Counted from the first letter of the stretch, positions 1 through 11,994 are shown. The stretch is 64,000 nt of DNA from Ecdyonurus torrentis (GCA_949318235.1 OX439132.1:21592217-21656216); one strand, 5' to 3'. The notes: generated from the letters alone by a model not told the origin. Numbers and translations are program-made.

Positions 1-278
1 GATGTTAGAGTTAGCTTCATGTTAAGTGTACTTTGATATATATACACTATATATAAATATATATGTAATATAATATATAGACTGCTATGTTATATGTACT
101 CACAACCACAACTGTTATATTATTATATCTTACCATTCAAATGCAGAAAGAGCATTTTTCATAAGAATAATATTGCAAATTTTTGGTGCGATTTTTGGAA
201 TGGTAAAACTTACGTATTATTGTAATCAAGTGTACAATACGTACGTCATATGTATTCAACCACTGCAACGTTTATATA

Positions 279-281
279 TAC

Positions 282-340
<59 letters not shown>
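279..340. repeat. (TA)n microsatellite
   Basis: An uninterrupted TA dinucleotide run of about 60 bases sits in a wider AT-rich flank (1-470). Apart from this repeat I see no gene or element in the first 470 bases. Open frames here are only Tyr-Ile repeats from reading through the run. Confidence 0.9.
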
Positions 341-343
<3 letters not shown>

Positions 344-473
344 GGGCACATTATATACTCTGTATACTGTATATATATTTATTACAGGTAACACCACTGG
401 TCTATGGGATAACCCCCTTAATGCCAGAGATGCATCTAAAGTAGCAAACATTTATGGTACAGTAATCTTGAAT

Positions 474-1640
474 TTTTTATTTATTTATTAAACACCAAGG
501 TGTACTTATACATATTTATATAGGTCTACATTTTTGCATATTGACTTAATGATAGGGTCCGAGATGGACAATGAAGTAAGTGGTACAGTACCTAGTACAT
601 AGGCCACTACATAATACACATACACATTTATCATTACACTCGTGATATTCTTTAATTTGACATATTACATGGTGGAAACCATGCACCGCATAACGGGTAA
701 AAACATGCCTGTCTGTACAGTTTGGGCCTTTCCACCCATTAATATTATTAATATTAAATGCAGGGGTATTATAGAAGGCCAGGCTGATATCTTCAGTTTT
801 ACTTAGTCTATCCTTAACAAATTTAATGTAATTATCTGTTTTTAACAATTTAAATTTCACTTGTAGTTCCGTCACAAATAACTCCTCCCCTGCTAGCTCA
901 TAAACCAGCCTTGACGACGTAAATTTTGACAAGCAAAGTATCCGTTTTAAGTACCGAGACTTAACAGATTCTAGATTTTTGAAGTCTGTTATAGACATAA
1001 ATGACCAGAAAATTTCAATGCCGTACAAAGCAACTGGAGAGATTTTCAGGTGAAACAGTTTAATAGCTGTTTCCAAAGATAACGAATTTAGATTTGAAAT
1101 AGCGAATGAAGATGACAATGCATTTCGACAGCGTTCTTCGACATGTTTAGAGAAAGATTTCCTCGTCTGTTGCATAATAACCCCCAGATAATTAAAAGAA
1201 TTTACAAACTCTATCTTTTCTCCATTACAAGTTATTACATCTGACTTTGCTAAAGGGCCACCTCTCCTGAATTTTACAATTTTTGTTTTCTTAGCATTAA
1301 TTTTTAATCCGTTCAGATTAGCCCATTCAATAAGTTTGTCTAGAATTTTTTGAAGTTTTAAAATATTATTACAAATAATAGCGATATCATCTGCATAGAT
1401 GCTGATAAAGATATCAGGATCATTACAGATGAGGTCAACTAAGATATCCAAGATGTCATGTGTGAGGAGGTTATACAAGAGGGGGCTACTCGGACCACCT
1501 TGTAGCACTACGTTACTCTGCAAGATTGGGTCAGATAAAACTAAGCCATCGTTGATTATCACAAGTAATCTTGAATTGGAACCGCATAGGATCATCTCCA
1601 TGGGGACCATAATGAGGAGATATATATCCAGGGGCATAGC
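474..1640 (-). mobile_element. 5'-truncated non-LTR retrotransposon (LINE) with reverse transcriptase
   Basis: The minus strand encodes the back half of a LINE polymerase. The frame from 1637 to 546 has the RT box QGGPSSPLLYNLL (residues 46-58) followed by the catalytic YADD (residues 81-84, bases 1397-1386), then thumb-like sequence and a Cys/His-rich tail. The fingers region and the endonuclease are absent, so the copy is 5'-truncated near 1640. The 3' end is a short UTR with a TTTATT-type tail at about 474-495. A second copy of the 3' end at 48960-49203 keeps the frame in the Cys/His tail, CxLCxGLCTRYHLLHC. Here a 5-base insertion near 590 throws the frame off, so this copy is dead. It lies in the presumed second intron of the inositol monophosphatase gene. 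The Cys/His tail suggests a Jockey/I/CR1-like clade, but I cannot fix the clade. Confidence 0.85.
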
Positions 1641-1660
1641 CAGGATTTTGCAATGGGGGT

Positions 1661-1684
1661 GGGGTTGGGGGGGGGGGGGGGGGG
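1661..1684. repeat. G homopolymer run
   Basis: A G-rich tract ending in an uninterrupted G run beside the LINE 5' truncation. Similar long G or C runs occur at 3762-3786, 5702-5715, 14211-14225, 58600-58614 and 62081-62092. Their lengths may be unreliable in the assembly. Confidence 0.8.
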
Positions 1685-1707
1685 AAGGGGAAGCCTATCA
1701 TGATCAT

Positions 1708-1823
1708 GAATGCTGTTCGTAAACCCTGTTTTTTGCTACTAAAATGATGAGCACCTATAGTTATTCAAATGCAATAGGCATTTTTTTTAGTGCAAGAAAA
1801 CAGGGTTTACAAACATCACTACA
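1708..1823. mobile_element. Short foldback MITE, TGTTYGTAAACCCTGTT family, copy 1
   Basis: Inverted ends TTCGTAAACCCTGTTTT and AAAACAGGGTTTACAAA enclose about 70 bases containing TTATTCAAATG. A second copy with the same ends and the same core is at 61881-61989, so this is a dispersed family and not a chance hairpin. It has no coding capacity. The superfamily is not clear; TA at the borders of the second copy would fit a TA target. Confidence 0.75.
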
Positions 1824-1835
1824 GTATATGGTAAT

Positions 1836-2072
1836 ATGACTAGTTATCGGCAGCTTAAGGGTCTTAAGGTTGAAATTTCTTTAGTATTGTTGAAAAAAGC
1901 AGCCAAACCGACACTGCCGCAGTTATCGGCACCCCTATTTATCTTGGCCCCCTCTACTAAAAGAGTTTTAAGCAGTGGTATGGCAAGTAGATGGAATTCT
2001 AAGATGGTTGGTTCTAGTAAGAATTTATTGTTAACAACACTTACGCCGTAAAAAGTGCCTGCCGATAACTAT
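1836..2072. mobile_element. MITE with TAGTTATCGGCAG ends, copy 1
   Basis: Inverted ends ACTAGTTATCGGCAG and CTGCCGATAACTATAGT bound about 235 bases without a gene. The same ends occur at 19268-19459, and degraded ends flank the hAT element at 58774. An internal CAGTTATCGGCA near 1920 repeats the end motif. Confidence 0.65.
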
Positions 2073-3229
2073 AGTGTGTAAAGCCCCAAAATTAAAACAT
2101 AATTTTGAGTTGCAATATTATTATTGTAATAATAATTCAATGCAGTAAGTGTTTAAAACTTAGCGCGCGAAAGCGGAGTAAGTCAAATCAACCAATAGCA
2201 AAGCATATCGATAGGCGCTGCCAGCAACCACATGTTTGGTAAGGTAAACAAAAGGTAAATTTATATAATCATGTTTAATTAGCAGAAAATATATGTCATT
2301 TAAGGGTATTAAATTGAAGTCATATTAAGTAGCATTCAGTTTGTAAATGTAGAAGTTCTAGTTATAATTTGAACTCTATGGTTTGTAAAATAATTATAGT
2401 AAACATGTGTATTGGTCGACGTTCAGTAAAGTCACAAAAATAATTAAAGCAAACGTCAGTATTGGTCATCGTAAACAAGTCTATTGTATTTGGCAACCCC
2501 ACTCTGTCCAGCAAGCGGAAATTGCTGTGGACAAGCGTTGAAAAGTGGCTCTCGTTTCTGGAACTTGGACGGGAGTGGAGGCTGCCAAATGCGCTGCCCG
2601 GGCTGTTTTATGGCTGCCCATGATGATGAGTGAGTGATAAGAGACGAGGTTTGGGAGAATAAACTGAGTAAGGTATTTGTATCAAATGACTTTACATTCA
2701 AGTAAATATTCTTTAAGTATGAATATCTAAAATCCAGATGTTGCTTTGGTTTGCTATAAATTAAGTTATGATCTTGTAATATACCTACATTTTGGCTCTG
2801 GAATTGTTTGATAGAATTGCATCCTGTTTTATATCTTGTGCATTGATGGAAAATATAGTACATGTAAAATATAATAGTGTTTGTATTTTTAATGGTGTGA
2901 ATGTTATGTTCCTATCTCTAAGTTAAGTAAAGCAAAGTTAAGGGTTAAATTTCAGAAAGTAGTTTTATATACTGTAAGCCTAATAATAAAGGCAGGTTTA
3001 GCAGTATTTTATGTAACGTCGCCCAACAACCGAGCTATTGTTAAATATTTAAACCCCTAGACAAAAGAAAGGGATAAGTGTGAAGTAATTTATCCCGGGG
3101 GCGTTACAAGTGCATATACCATACTATGGGTAAAGGGCAAAGGGGGACCCCCCCCCCCTTCTAGCCATCTGCATTTATATGGGCGTGCTATTTGAATAAT
3201 CCTGCAATGAACATTCTTTTTATACTCAC
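2073..3229. other. Non-coding stretch, presumed intron of the inositol monophosphatase gene
   Basis: AT-rich DNA lying downstream of exon 2 of the minus-strand phosphatase gene. I looked for the next phosphatase exon (the IDPIDGT metal-binding region) on the minus strand and did not find it, so it should lie beyond the left edge. A GC-richer patch at 2490-2640 has an open minus frame with no recognisable family. Confidence 0.5.
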
Positions 3230-3580
3230 TTGTGACCAGGAAATTTTGCTTGTAACCCAGAAATGAATAACTTCTCTACTTGCTGATCAGTCTCTGTTAC
3301 CAAGTCAACTTCACATGACTTGAATTGAGCTTCTCTACTGCCTTTAACTGCATTTAGGATCAACTGTAAAATGAAAAAAAATAATAAAAACTGCGGCGTG
3401 GGAGGCTTTTCATAAAAATATTATTATATGTGTCATCATAATAATAAAATATGTACTGTAATATGTATGTATGCATACATTTGTATGTATTAGAAATACA
3501 ATAACTTTGCTTACCTGCCCAGCTTCTTCAGTTAATTCAGTAACTGTTTTAAAGCACTCATCCAAATTCAAGTCAGACAT
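3230..3580 (-). CDS. IMPA: Inositol monophosphatase, first two coding exons (partial)
   Basis: Inositol monophosphatase removes phosphate from inositol 1-phosphate in the cytosol, with Mg2+ in the active site. Exon 1 codes 22 residues from the ATG at 3580-3578 to 3515 and begins MSDLNLDECFKTVTELTEEA, followed by a GTAAGC donor. Exon 2 runs from 3363 to 3230 after a TTTTACAG acceptor and before GTGAGT. It encodes a stretch containing VDLVTETDQQVEKLFISGL, which corresponds to the conserved VDLVT-TDQ-VEK segment of animal IMPA1/IMPA2. Phases fit: 0 into exon 2, then 2. The later metal-binding motifs (GEES, IDPIDGT, WD) are not in the window, so only the N-terminal quarter is present. A 405-bp hAT-type insertion begins only 80 bases upstream of the ATG. 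I cannot tell IMPA1 from IMPA2. Confidence 0.85.
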
Positions 3581-3659
3581 TCTGATTCCTGAGCAAAATA
3601 AAACGTCCGCACCCAGAGAAGTCACGGATCACGGAATCACGGAGCACGGAGAAGTCAAA

Positions 3660-4064
3660 CAGTGTTGCCAACCTGGTGCGAATTTTTTTCCCTTTTCGAG
3701 GGCTAAAAATTCCCATTTTTAGCTTGCGTCCGGTAGCCACACCAAGTGAGTTGATGACCGGGGGGGGGGGGGGGGGGGGGGGGGGGAAGGTTTCACTCTG
3801 AATATTTTGACCCCTTGAAGAGTGACTTTTGATTAAAATTCAATGAAAAAAAAGTAAAATTGGTACCGAGCGTAGCGAGCCGAAATTTTTTGGACCCTTC
3901 AATAAGTTCCCTAGTTTTTAGCACTTTTTAAGCCATTTTAGAGGTTATTTAATACTTTTTGGAAATTCCCAAAAATTCCCACTTTTTGACTCAAATTCCC
4001 TTTTTCCCACAAGGGGTCAAAAATTCCCACAAAATGGGAAATTTCCCACGAGTTGGCAACACTG
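3660..4064. mobile_element. hAT-type non-autonomous element with 7-bp target duplication
   Basis: Ends CAGTGTTGCCAAC and GTTGGCAACACTG are perfect inverted repeats. AGTCAAA lies directly outside both ends (3653-3659 and 4065-4071). The end sequence and near-8-bp duplication fit hAT. The interior carries many AAATTCCCA-type motifs in both orientations near the ends, plus a G run at 3762-3786. It has no coding capacity. It sits just upstream of the inositol monophosphatase start. Confidence 0.85.
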
Positions 4065-4071
4065 AGTCAAA

Positions 4072-5276
4072 ATCTAATTTTGTTTACCACCTGAGTAATA
4101 AAAAAAAAACAAAAAACATGACCTAGATTCTAGTTTGAGAATCCGACTCGAAAAAGCGCCACTACGCAGCAAGAAAAGTTTATTCCCGCTCCCAGATTAA
4201 ATGTTACACTTCACTTTCAATCATAGGGTATATAGCTTATAATTAATGTAGGTCTAATATATTTTATTTTTAAATATCACTGCTTTTAAGTTTATTGAAT
4301 ACTTCTTTTTGAAATTTTTAACGTTTAATTCTTTATTGTCAACTTGATTGAGTTTGTTATATAAATTTATGCCATTATAACAAATAAAGACTTTTGGCTT
4401 GATTTGTTGGATTGAGAAATTGTCAAGTCTGCGACTATTACCGCACATTGCAGATAGCTATGCAATGCATCCACATGAAAATTATATAATGATGTTAAAT
4501 TTAATAAAAAATTTGCTGCACAAAGTTACAAAACAAATAAATGTACCTTTGAGCTATAAATATATATATGAGTATAAATATATATTTTTTTTTAGCGAAC
4601 AGCTAATTAACAACAGGTCAGTTTTTTCAAACTTTTCAGTGGATGTATATTTTAAGTTTGATTCTAATAAGGATAAGGATGATGAAAGCGAACAACTACA
4701 TATTAACTAACTATATAACTATACTCATAAAAAAAAATGGGAGTGGGGATAGAAAATGATCATATTTTATGTTTACGTATACATATGCATTTACTTTAGC
4801 CTTACAGAACAGGTACTTAATATTAAATCTATAAAAAGAAGACAAAATAAAGTTTAAAATATATATTTTAATATGTATCTATCTTCAATAGTACAGCAGC
4901 ACAAATTTGCAATTTCATTACAAATGACAACTACACTAACATAAACAGCAAGTAATTTTAATAAAAATCTTGAATAAAAGGTTTGCAAAATTGAAAGAAA
5001 TGACCATTATTTCCAATGCGAAAGCTACTTTTTTACTATTGACGAGTTGACTTGAAATTGCTCTCTAAAGTCAAATTGCAATTTCCATGATATTACATTG
5101 TTTTAGAATTAATAAAAATAAGACTTTCAAAGTTTTAAATATATTTAAGTGCATAGTGGAGGAAAGAGAGAGTAACAATTAAAAGCCTCTCTAATTAATC
5201 TTTAATAATATATCGCTGACTCAAAGTATAAAATTAATATCTTCAAAAAAAAAAAAAAAAAAAACTTATTTGTTTT
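4072..5276. other. AT-rich intergenic stretch
   Basis: No gene, repeat family or element is recognisable here. It contains short A runs (5244-5262) and GAGAG near 5165. Open frames are short and of low complexity. Confidence 0.6.
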
Positions 5277-5504
5277 ATATCGATCTTATTGCGAACAAAA
5301 GGCCTATCTCGTTCTTTGTCAGTGGAAGCAAAAGGCGTATCTCGTATTTTGTCAGTGGAAGCAAAAGGCCTATCTCGTTCCCGAACGTTATGGCGATAGC
5401 GCTCGAGATAGGCCTTTTGCTTCCACTGACAAAATACGAGATACGCCTTTTGCTTCCACTGACAAAAAACGAGATAGGCCTTTTTTTCGCAACAAGATCG
5501 ATAT
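5277..5504. repeat. 228-bp foldback palindrome with tandem units in both arms
   Basis: Left arm 5277-5385 and right arm about 5398-5504 are inverted copies, with outer ends ATCGATCTT and AAGATCGAT. Each arm is itself a tandem array of about three units of roughly 38 bases, built on AAAAGGCNTATCTCG and GTCAGTGGAAGC. The centre is GAACGTTATGGCGATAGCG. Near-identical Gly-Ser-Lys-Arg peptides read from both strands are by-products of the symmetry. Confidence 0.85.
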
Positions 5505-5668
5505 TCACTAATAAAGGAACAACTGTTTTGAAGCCAACTTTAAGTGATTTCGGACACAATCTGCTTCCATTTCTACTTACTACGCATGCGCAGAACATCG
5601 AAACGGAAGCGGATGTGAGCCAAATCGCTTATAGTCAGCCTCAAAACAGTTATTCCTTTATAAGTCAA
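5505..5668. mobile_element. Foldback MITE with CTAATAAAGGAACAACTG ends, copy 1
   Basis: Imperfect inverted repeat: TAATAAAGGAACAACTGTTT on the left and AAACAGTTATTCCTTTATAA on the right, around ACTACGCATGCGCAG. A longer relative is at 18655-19166. It directly abuts the palindrome at 5277-5504. Confidence 0.7.
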
Positions 5669-5895
5669 TGGAGCTGGGAATCCCCCCCTTTCTTTTTTTT
5701 AGGGGGGGGGGGGGGATATGAGGTTTATGCTCTGAGCCGGCACTATGTATTGAAGTTTTTACAAAATGAACAGTTAAAAAGTGTGATTTTTGAACTTAAT
5801 ATAATTGTATGTATATAGTTGCTTAATATCAAGCACTATATAATTTTAGATTATTGTGACAAAAAGAAAAAAGTAGATTTGTCTATAGGAAGTCC

Positions 5896-7475
5896 TTACT
5901 CGTCATGCTTCTTCTTCTTCTTTTTCTTCTTGGGGGTCTCTTCAGCAATGTCTCCATTGGTTTCCATGTCCTCACCCTCCTCGTCAGGAACCTGCGACTT
6001 CTTCTTCTTCTTTTTCTTGGCAGGTGTTGCTCCATTAGCAACCTCATCTGCCTCAATTCCATTCTCCTCAGCCTTACGCTTCTTCTTCTTTTTCTGTTTC
6101 TTAGCCTGCTGAGCTCCTGCCTCTGCAATTGCTTCCTCCATTACTGAAAGATTTGTCTTAGGAAGTTCTCCAGATTGCAGGAACTTTAGACGATCTTCAA
6201 TTTGTTGTTTCATCATTTCCCCAAACACTCTTGTAGGAGCATCACCAAAGCAATCTAATCTGGAGGCAATCGAGCATTTGTTGGCAATATAACGTGAAAT
6301 TCTGCCTTTGTCTTTTGGTCCTGCTCTACCAATAAATGTTGAGTGGAAAAGAAGACCATATTTTGGAGTGTTGCCACGTGAGCGTAATGCTCTGAAGAGA
6401 GCCTTTTCAGCACCTAAAATTTGCACTGTGGATGCTGGATATTTGGCGAGATTGGTTAATGATCCAGCATGAGAGATGAGACGAGCTCCCACTTGATCTC
6501 CAATCAAGGATGAGAGATTGGGTGCAATACTGTCCATCTTGGAGGACAAATAGACTGCTAGATTCTTCCTGTAGTCAGCAAGACTGACCACTCTCTTAGC
6601 AAACATCTCTATATTAATTAAATCAATCGGAGATATGTCCATTCCCATCGATGATCGAGCAGCAGACAAGATAGCTTCAGCTTTGCTTCCGTCTTGCAGG
6701 ATCTCCTCCAATTCTGGCAAGTTCTCTTCTGACAACTCTTTGCGATTCTTGATGTAGTGTGCTACTCTTGCATACATGTAGTTATCTGGAACAATTTTGA
6801 TGAGCTCTGGAAAGTGATAAGAATACCACTCTCTTATTCTCATGGCAAACGTGTTGACGTCTTTGTCCAGCTGGTCTAGAAGAGCAATGCTCTGGATGAT
6901 CATGTTGTCTACACGATTAACATTGAACTTCACCTTGGCACGAGAGTAGCTGTGTCCTAATCCAAGTTGTGCTTTGCCAGAAGACTGAGGAGTAAAACCC
7001 TTCACGAGATTGTGGAAGTGGAAGCGTATGCCTCGCACAAGTTCTGGTACAACACCTGTGTGTTGACATGTTGCTCCAATGGATTCTGTGATTGCAGCTC
7101 CTAACTTGGGCTCAATTACACCAAGCACCACTTTGCCTTTCCTACTGGATTTCGGCAGAAAGGTCTCCAGAAACAGCTGTAGTTCTTGTGGGAGCACACC
7201 TTCAGAAACACTGTTTATGTTCTCCAAAGCACTTACAGCAGTTTTAAATGGTGAAAATCCAATCAGTTTGACAACAGAATTGAATCTGCTTAGTTCAGTA
7301 ACAGAAGCTTCGATTTGGGGAAGCATGACGCCAGCTTCTTCGAATTCTTTGACGCGAAATAATGCATAGCCGGCAGCATGCTCAAACAGGACATAAAAGT
7401 CAGTCTGGAAAAATAATGAAAATGTATGAACGACAAGAAAATAATAGCAAAGAATATTTGTCAAACACTTACCAT
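5896..7475 (-). CDS. NOP56: NOP56, box C/D snoRNP core protein
   Basis: NOP56 pairs with NOP58/NOP5 and fibrillarin in box C/D snoRNPs, which guide 2'-O-methylation of rRNA in the nucleolus. The coding sequence is ATG (7475-7473), a 68-bp intron (7472-7405, GTAAGT to TTCCAG), then one exon from 7404 to the stop at 5896, giving 503 residues. An N-terminal NOP5NT-like region begins [16 protein letters not shown]. The NOSIC segment [18 protein letters not shown] is at 152-169. The Nop RNP-binding domain contains [20 protein letters not shown] (314-333) and [11 protein letters not shown] (349-359). A lysine-rich tail (about 435-503) ends [11 protein letters not shown]. The length is shorter than the human protein mainly because of the tail. 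The start is fixed by the conserved intron directly after ATG. It is divergently arranged with the gene starting at 8028. Confidence 0.97.
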
Positions 7476-8027
7476 TGTAATGAGCTTTCAGTACAACTGT
7501 ATGTATTTATCAATCACTAGATATTTGTAAAAAATATTTAGACACACACGTGGATAGCAAACACCGCCATGCTGAATTCTAGCTGAATAAAAATGGGTGG
7601 AATTGCCAACTAGAGGAAAAAAGTTTAACAAAATTCTACTAAAAAATAAAAGATTTATTTACAGCTCCGTAAAGCCCACTTAATCTATTGACTATATATT
7701 TTTATTTAAAAAATATATTATCACATATTACACACACAAATAAAGCAAAAATGTTATGCATCGACCATGTAAGAAAGATAATTTTTTTTTCAAAAAACAG
7801 AGATATTTTTGTAACGTTGGTAGCACTCAACGACGCCATTTCGTTGCGGAGGCGCATAAAACTAAAAAAAAAAGTGCAAAAACAAAAAACGATCAACAAG
7901 AAATTTGAGGGCAATGGCTGAAAGTACGTTTTCGTATGTGATTGTAAAATTATCGTTTATTTTGCATGATTGCAATCCGCTCTAATAGAGCAAATACAGT
8001 TTTATTTATTGCGTGGGCATTTATATA
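7476..8027. promoter_or_regulatory. Putative bidirectional promoter between NOP56 and the large plus-strand gene
   Basis: The start codons of NOP56 (7475, minus) and the next gene (8028, plus) are only 552 bases apart and point away from each other. Both 5' UTRs and any shared promoter must lie here or upstream exons must exist. I see no strong TATA-like element placed for either gene. The shared-promoter role is inferred from spacing alone. Confidence 0.45.
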
Positions 8028-10325
8028 ATGGCCCTCGCGTTAGAAGGACGGTTGTCCGGTTTACAGGATGGTTATCAAACCCACGAAGAAGGTCGATCTA
8101 GTAAGAGTAAGTAGCCATTTTATGTCTGGCAAGTTGCACACACAATATTATGCACTTTATTTACACCTTTTTAGCTTGTATCTTCGATGATTTATATCAT
8201 AGGTTACTTTTGCCATAGAAAGGCATGTTTTCGTGGGGGGTTTCTATTAGCTACTGCAGGTTGATGCAGTATTTTTGTGATAAACGTCGAATCAGAATTA
8301 CAAGGGCGGACATCATTCATCATGGCTGCCAAGTATAGAAACAAAACAAATCGTCACCTCGAAAATCCCGTTCACATTGACGTGGATTTTATAGATTTCT
8401 AATGCATGAAATTGCTCATTGTAGTATTTGTTACGAACCTACAATACTTAAAATTGTTAAATTTTTATTCTATGTATAAATTTGTATTTCAACACCCATA
8501 GAAAATAAGCCGGAAATATGAGCTCGAAATGGGGACAATACATGCAGATGCACCCGCGAACTGTTTTGGTATGGGTTCGAGAGACTGGACTGGACGGGTT
8601 GTGTGGATGTAGATCTAGACCTACCGCAATTTGGGCAGCTTGTAGCAAATTACCCAATTTGCTGCAATACGTTTAAAGTTTAATATTATGTATGCATATA
8701 ATTACGATGTAGTTAAAATAAGCACAACTTTTCCGAATATATATAAACTATGTAATTCATATTAAATATTTAAGCACTAACAGTTTAGTCAGATGTTGAC
8801 AGATCTTATTTAAAATTACTCTAAGTTTACTTTACTTAGATCCAATACACAAATCCAATTATATTGGTCTACATTATGTCTTATAGTCGAAATAATATGC
8901 GATGACATAATAATAAATAGTGAGAAATGGCGGCATGAGTGATCGTTGGGTTTCATTCATAGCTTCCGTCTAGGGTCGCGTCTCGCGTCTGGCTTGCCCA
9001 CTGTAGTGTAGGAGTGTAGCCTCAAACCAGAGTCCCCTCCACCTTTCAGGTCTGAGACAAGCTCCGCGTCACAGCGTTGCCAGGTGTGGCGCTTAAGCGC
9101 CATAATGGCGCTCTGACGAGGCCTGTGGCGCGCAAAGGCGGTGGCGCTTGCGCCAAAGCGCCACTGTTACGCCCCCAAAAGGTCCCTTTTTGAGGGCAAA
9201 AAGGGCCGAAAGTGGGCGTGTCCGGGCCAAAAGTGGGCGTGGCCCTATAAATTTTTTCCCTGCGGCGCTTATGGCGCTTTCGCGCCAGTCTTCTGGCGCT
9301 CTGACACATTTTCAAACTGGCAACGCTGCCGCGTCAGCTGTGAAACAAATGAGTGAGCGAACCTACCGATTTAAATTTGTGCGTTAATCAAATGGGCACT
9401 TCCGAGGGTTTTAAAAATAGAAATAAATGGATTTCTAAGAATATTTTTTGCTCCTCCAAATATCTAAGTGATACTCTCTGGGCTAAATACAATTTTTTTA
9501 ATATTTGAGTGCTGGAAAGGGAAGAAAATTGAGGCTAAACTTGAATGGCGGGAAGGAAAGTCACGGAAAGTGACTACTACGTCACTTTATAAATTTTCCT
9601 TCAACGTATTATTGTTTAATTTCTAAATCATCATAAACCTATCTGAAATTATTGTTCTATTACATGTTTGCTTAATGAAGTTTTTTAAAAATAATATTAA
9701 GTAGTAAAACAACGAAAATATAATTGTGATGTCATCAATATCACTCACTTTTCGTATGACTCAGACTTAAAAGTATGAGTTTTCAGAGGCATTTTTCTCA
9801 TTGTTAGAATACTTCTAGGACTTAAAAAATTTAATCAGTGCATAGAATGGTTCTTTAGCTTTGTATTGAGTACATAAAATTAACTCCAAGTACTCATGAG
9901 TGCCTGAATGAAGAGTTTTCCCGAAAGCTTCAGGATGGCTTGCCGCCATAAGAAAAGCACAGAGAAGGCCATTTCGCGGGCTTTCGCTCGGTTCTGCCAG
10001 CTAGCTAGTGGAGGGGGGTAGCTCAGACCTGTTAGGTGGAGGGGACTCTGCTCAAACGAAGGGAGAGGAGAGAGACATTATAATAATTTAATGCTTCTTT
10101 GCCCGCCAGAATGTTCTAATGTTCCAGATTTATTTATTATTTTTAATTATAAGAAAAATTTGTTATAAATATATTGTGGACGTACAATTTTTGTCAATTG
10201 CTACAGTATTGTAAAATAAAGTTGGTTATTTTTTCTGTTGTTTTTTTCTTTATATGAGGACGAGAACCATCATATTGAATATGTTTGTTTGTATGCAGTG
10301 TAGGTGCACACTTTACTGACGTTTA

Positions 10326-10362
<37 letters not shown>

Positions 10363-11961
10363 TTAAATAGCTTATAAATGGAAATGTCTTGAAATTTTAT
10401 GGAGATTTTAATGCTTTATCCGTAAACATAAATACATGTTCGTTCGAGAGTGAAGATTTTTATTTGATGAACTCGAGATTATAAAAAGAATTTTCAGTCA
10501 GATAACAAAACATTTGACAACTTTGTACGTGTACGTATGTATTTCAATTATTTGTTTATTTAAATGTTGAACTGCATCTAAAATAAATTTAAGATTATGT
10601 GTGTTATCTTACTTAAAGACTTCGTCATGGTATTAAAACAATGGAGTTAGAGTAAGTGTTGCGAGGAGGAATAGTTGTCAGGAACGTTGAATGCATTTTT
10701 TCTTCTTTTTTTATTATAATTTTGATTTAAACAGTTGTCCTCAAAATATAAATTGTGAATAAAATAAATGTTCTTTTTTAAAAATCTTAAACTTGTTACC
10801 TCTTACGTACGTCTATTTAACATGAAACTATTTTAAATTATTAATGAATATCAAATGCTTGAGAATATATTTAATTAACCTTAAAAGCTTTGCTATTGCC
10901 GTCGTATTCTATTGCATATTTTTATCCCAACATTTATGTAGAATAATAATAATGCGATCCAATTTTACATAATATTTAAAGTAGCTAGTTTATTATAGGT
11001 CGGGAGAACACAAAATAAAATTTAAGCAAAATAAGGAAGTAAGCACGTTATAATCTATAATGCACACTTGCCCAGCACGGTAGCAGAACACGTGGGGGGA
11101 AGAAAATCAATACGGACGTAGCTCGTAGCACTGGCAGAAAGAAACATGATCGAGCTGCGAACACTAACTACATAAAATATACTTAGAAACTGCAGCTCTA
11201 TATAAAATATTGATGTTGACTTAGTTCAAGTACTCATCATGCGTGCATTTCATACGAACTATATTTGATTTTAAAAACGTTATCATTATGCTGATGTTAA
11301 TAATTTAAATATAATAACAAAACTGTTCCTCGAGTATCTGGTATTAAATGTAGTAAACAATAAACGCACCTAACCTACATCGCTTACTTCCAGAATATAT
11401 TTGTTTACATTGATAATTGTTGTATAGCATATTTTCGTAAAGCAAAGGGAAGTGCCTTGGCTAATCAAGGCTTCTCAATCTTATTGAGTCACGGAGCACT
11501 AAGGCAGAGTCCCCTCCAGGTGGAGGGCACTCTGAGATCTGGGTCCCCTAAAAGCCAGCTGTTGCGATTTTATTTGTACGAAAGTCGACGTGCAAAATTT
11601 TTTTATAAGTTTCTTGCTTGAGATTCTATATTTTATTAAATTATTAAATCGTAATAACTGCATAAAAAAACATAACAAACAAAAGTACAAAAAAAAAAAA
11701 AAAAAAAAAAATGAAATACAATAACAAATCTTAATTGAAATATATATTTAACTTAATTTAATTTTTTTAGTTTTACATCTAAAAATATTTGTACCGGTTG
11801 AGAAACTACTTGAAATTTATATTTCTTGATTTGTATGTGAATGTACTTTTTCTGCCAATATCAGATATTTCCTCTCTTGCACGTTAAACAAAAAGTCAGT
11901 TGCAATAATTGAGTGCCATTACATTTCAACTAATAATCCGCGTGATTTAGAAGAAGAAGGG

Positions 11962-11994
<33 letters not shown>

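Noticed and set aside
2456..2863. 135-codon minus-strand frame upstream of the LINE
   Set aside because: No known domain, no splice-consistent neighbours; possibly transposon debris, so not called.
5270..5818. Open frames on both strands with repeated Ser-Gly-Ser-Lys-Arg peptides
   Set aside because: They translate the two arms of the 5277-5504 palindrome; similar peptides from both strands are a symmetry effect.
7405..7472. C/D snoRNA in the NOP56 intron, as in vertebrates
   Set aside because: The intron is 68 bases with no RUGAUGA box; there is no space for a standard snoRNA.
9046..9387. Three overlapping frames on both strands in a GC-rich patch
   Set aside because: They lie in the hAT MITE 9072-9328 and come from its inverted TGGCGC repeats.
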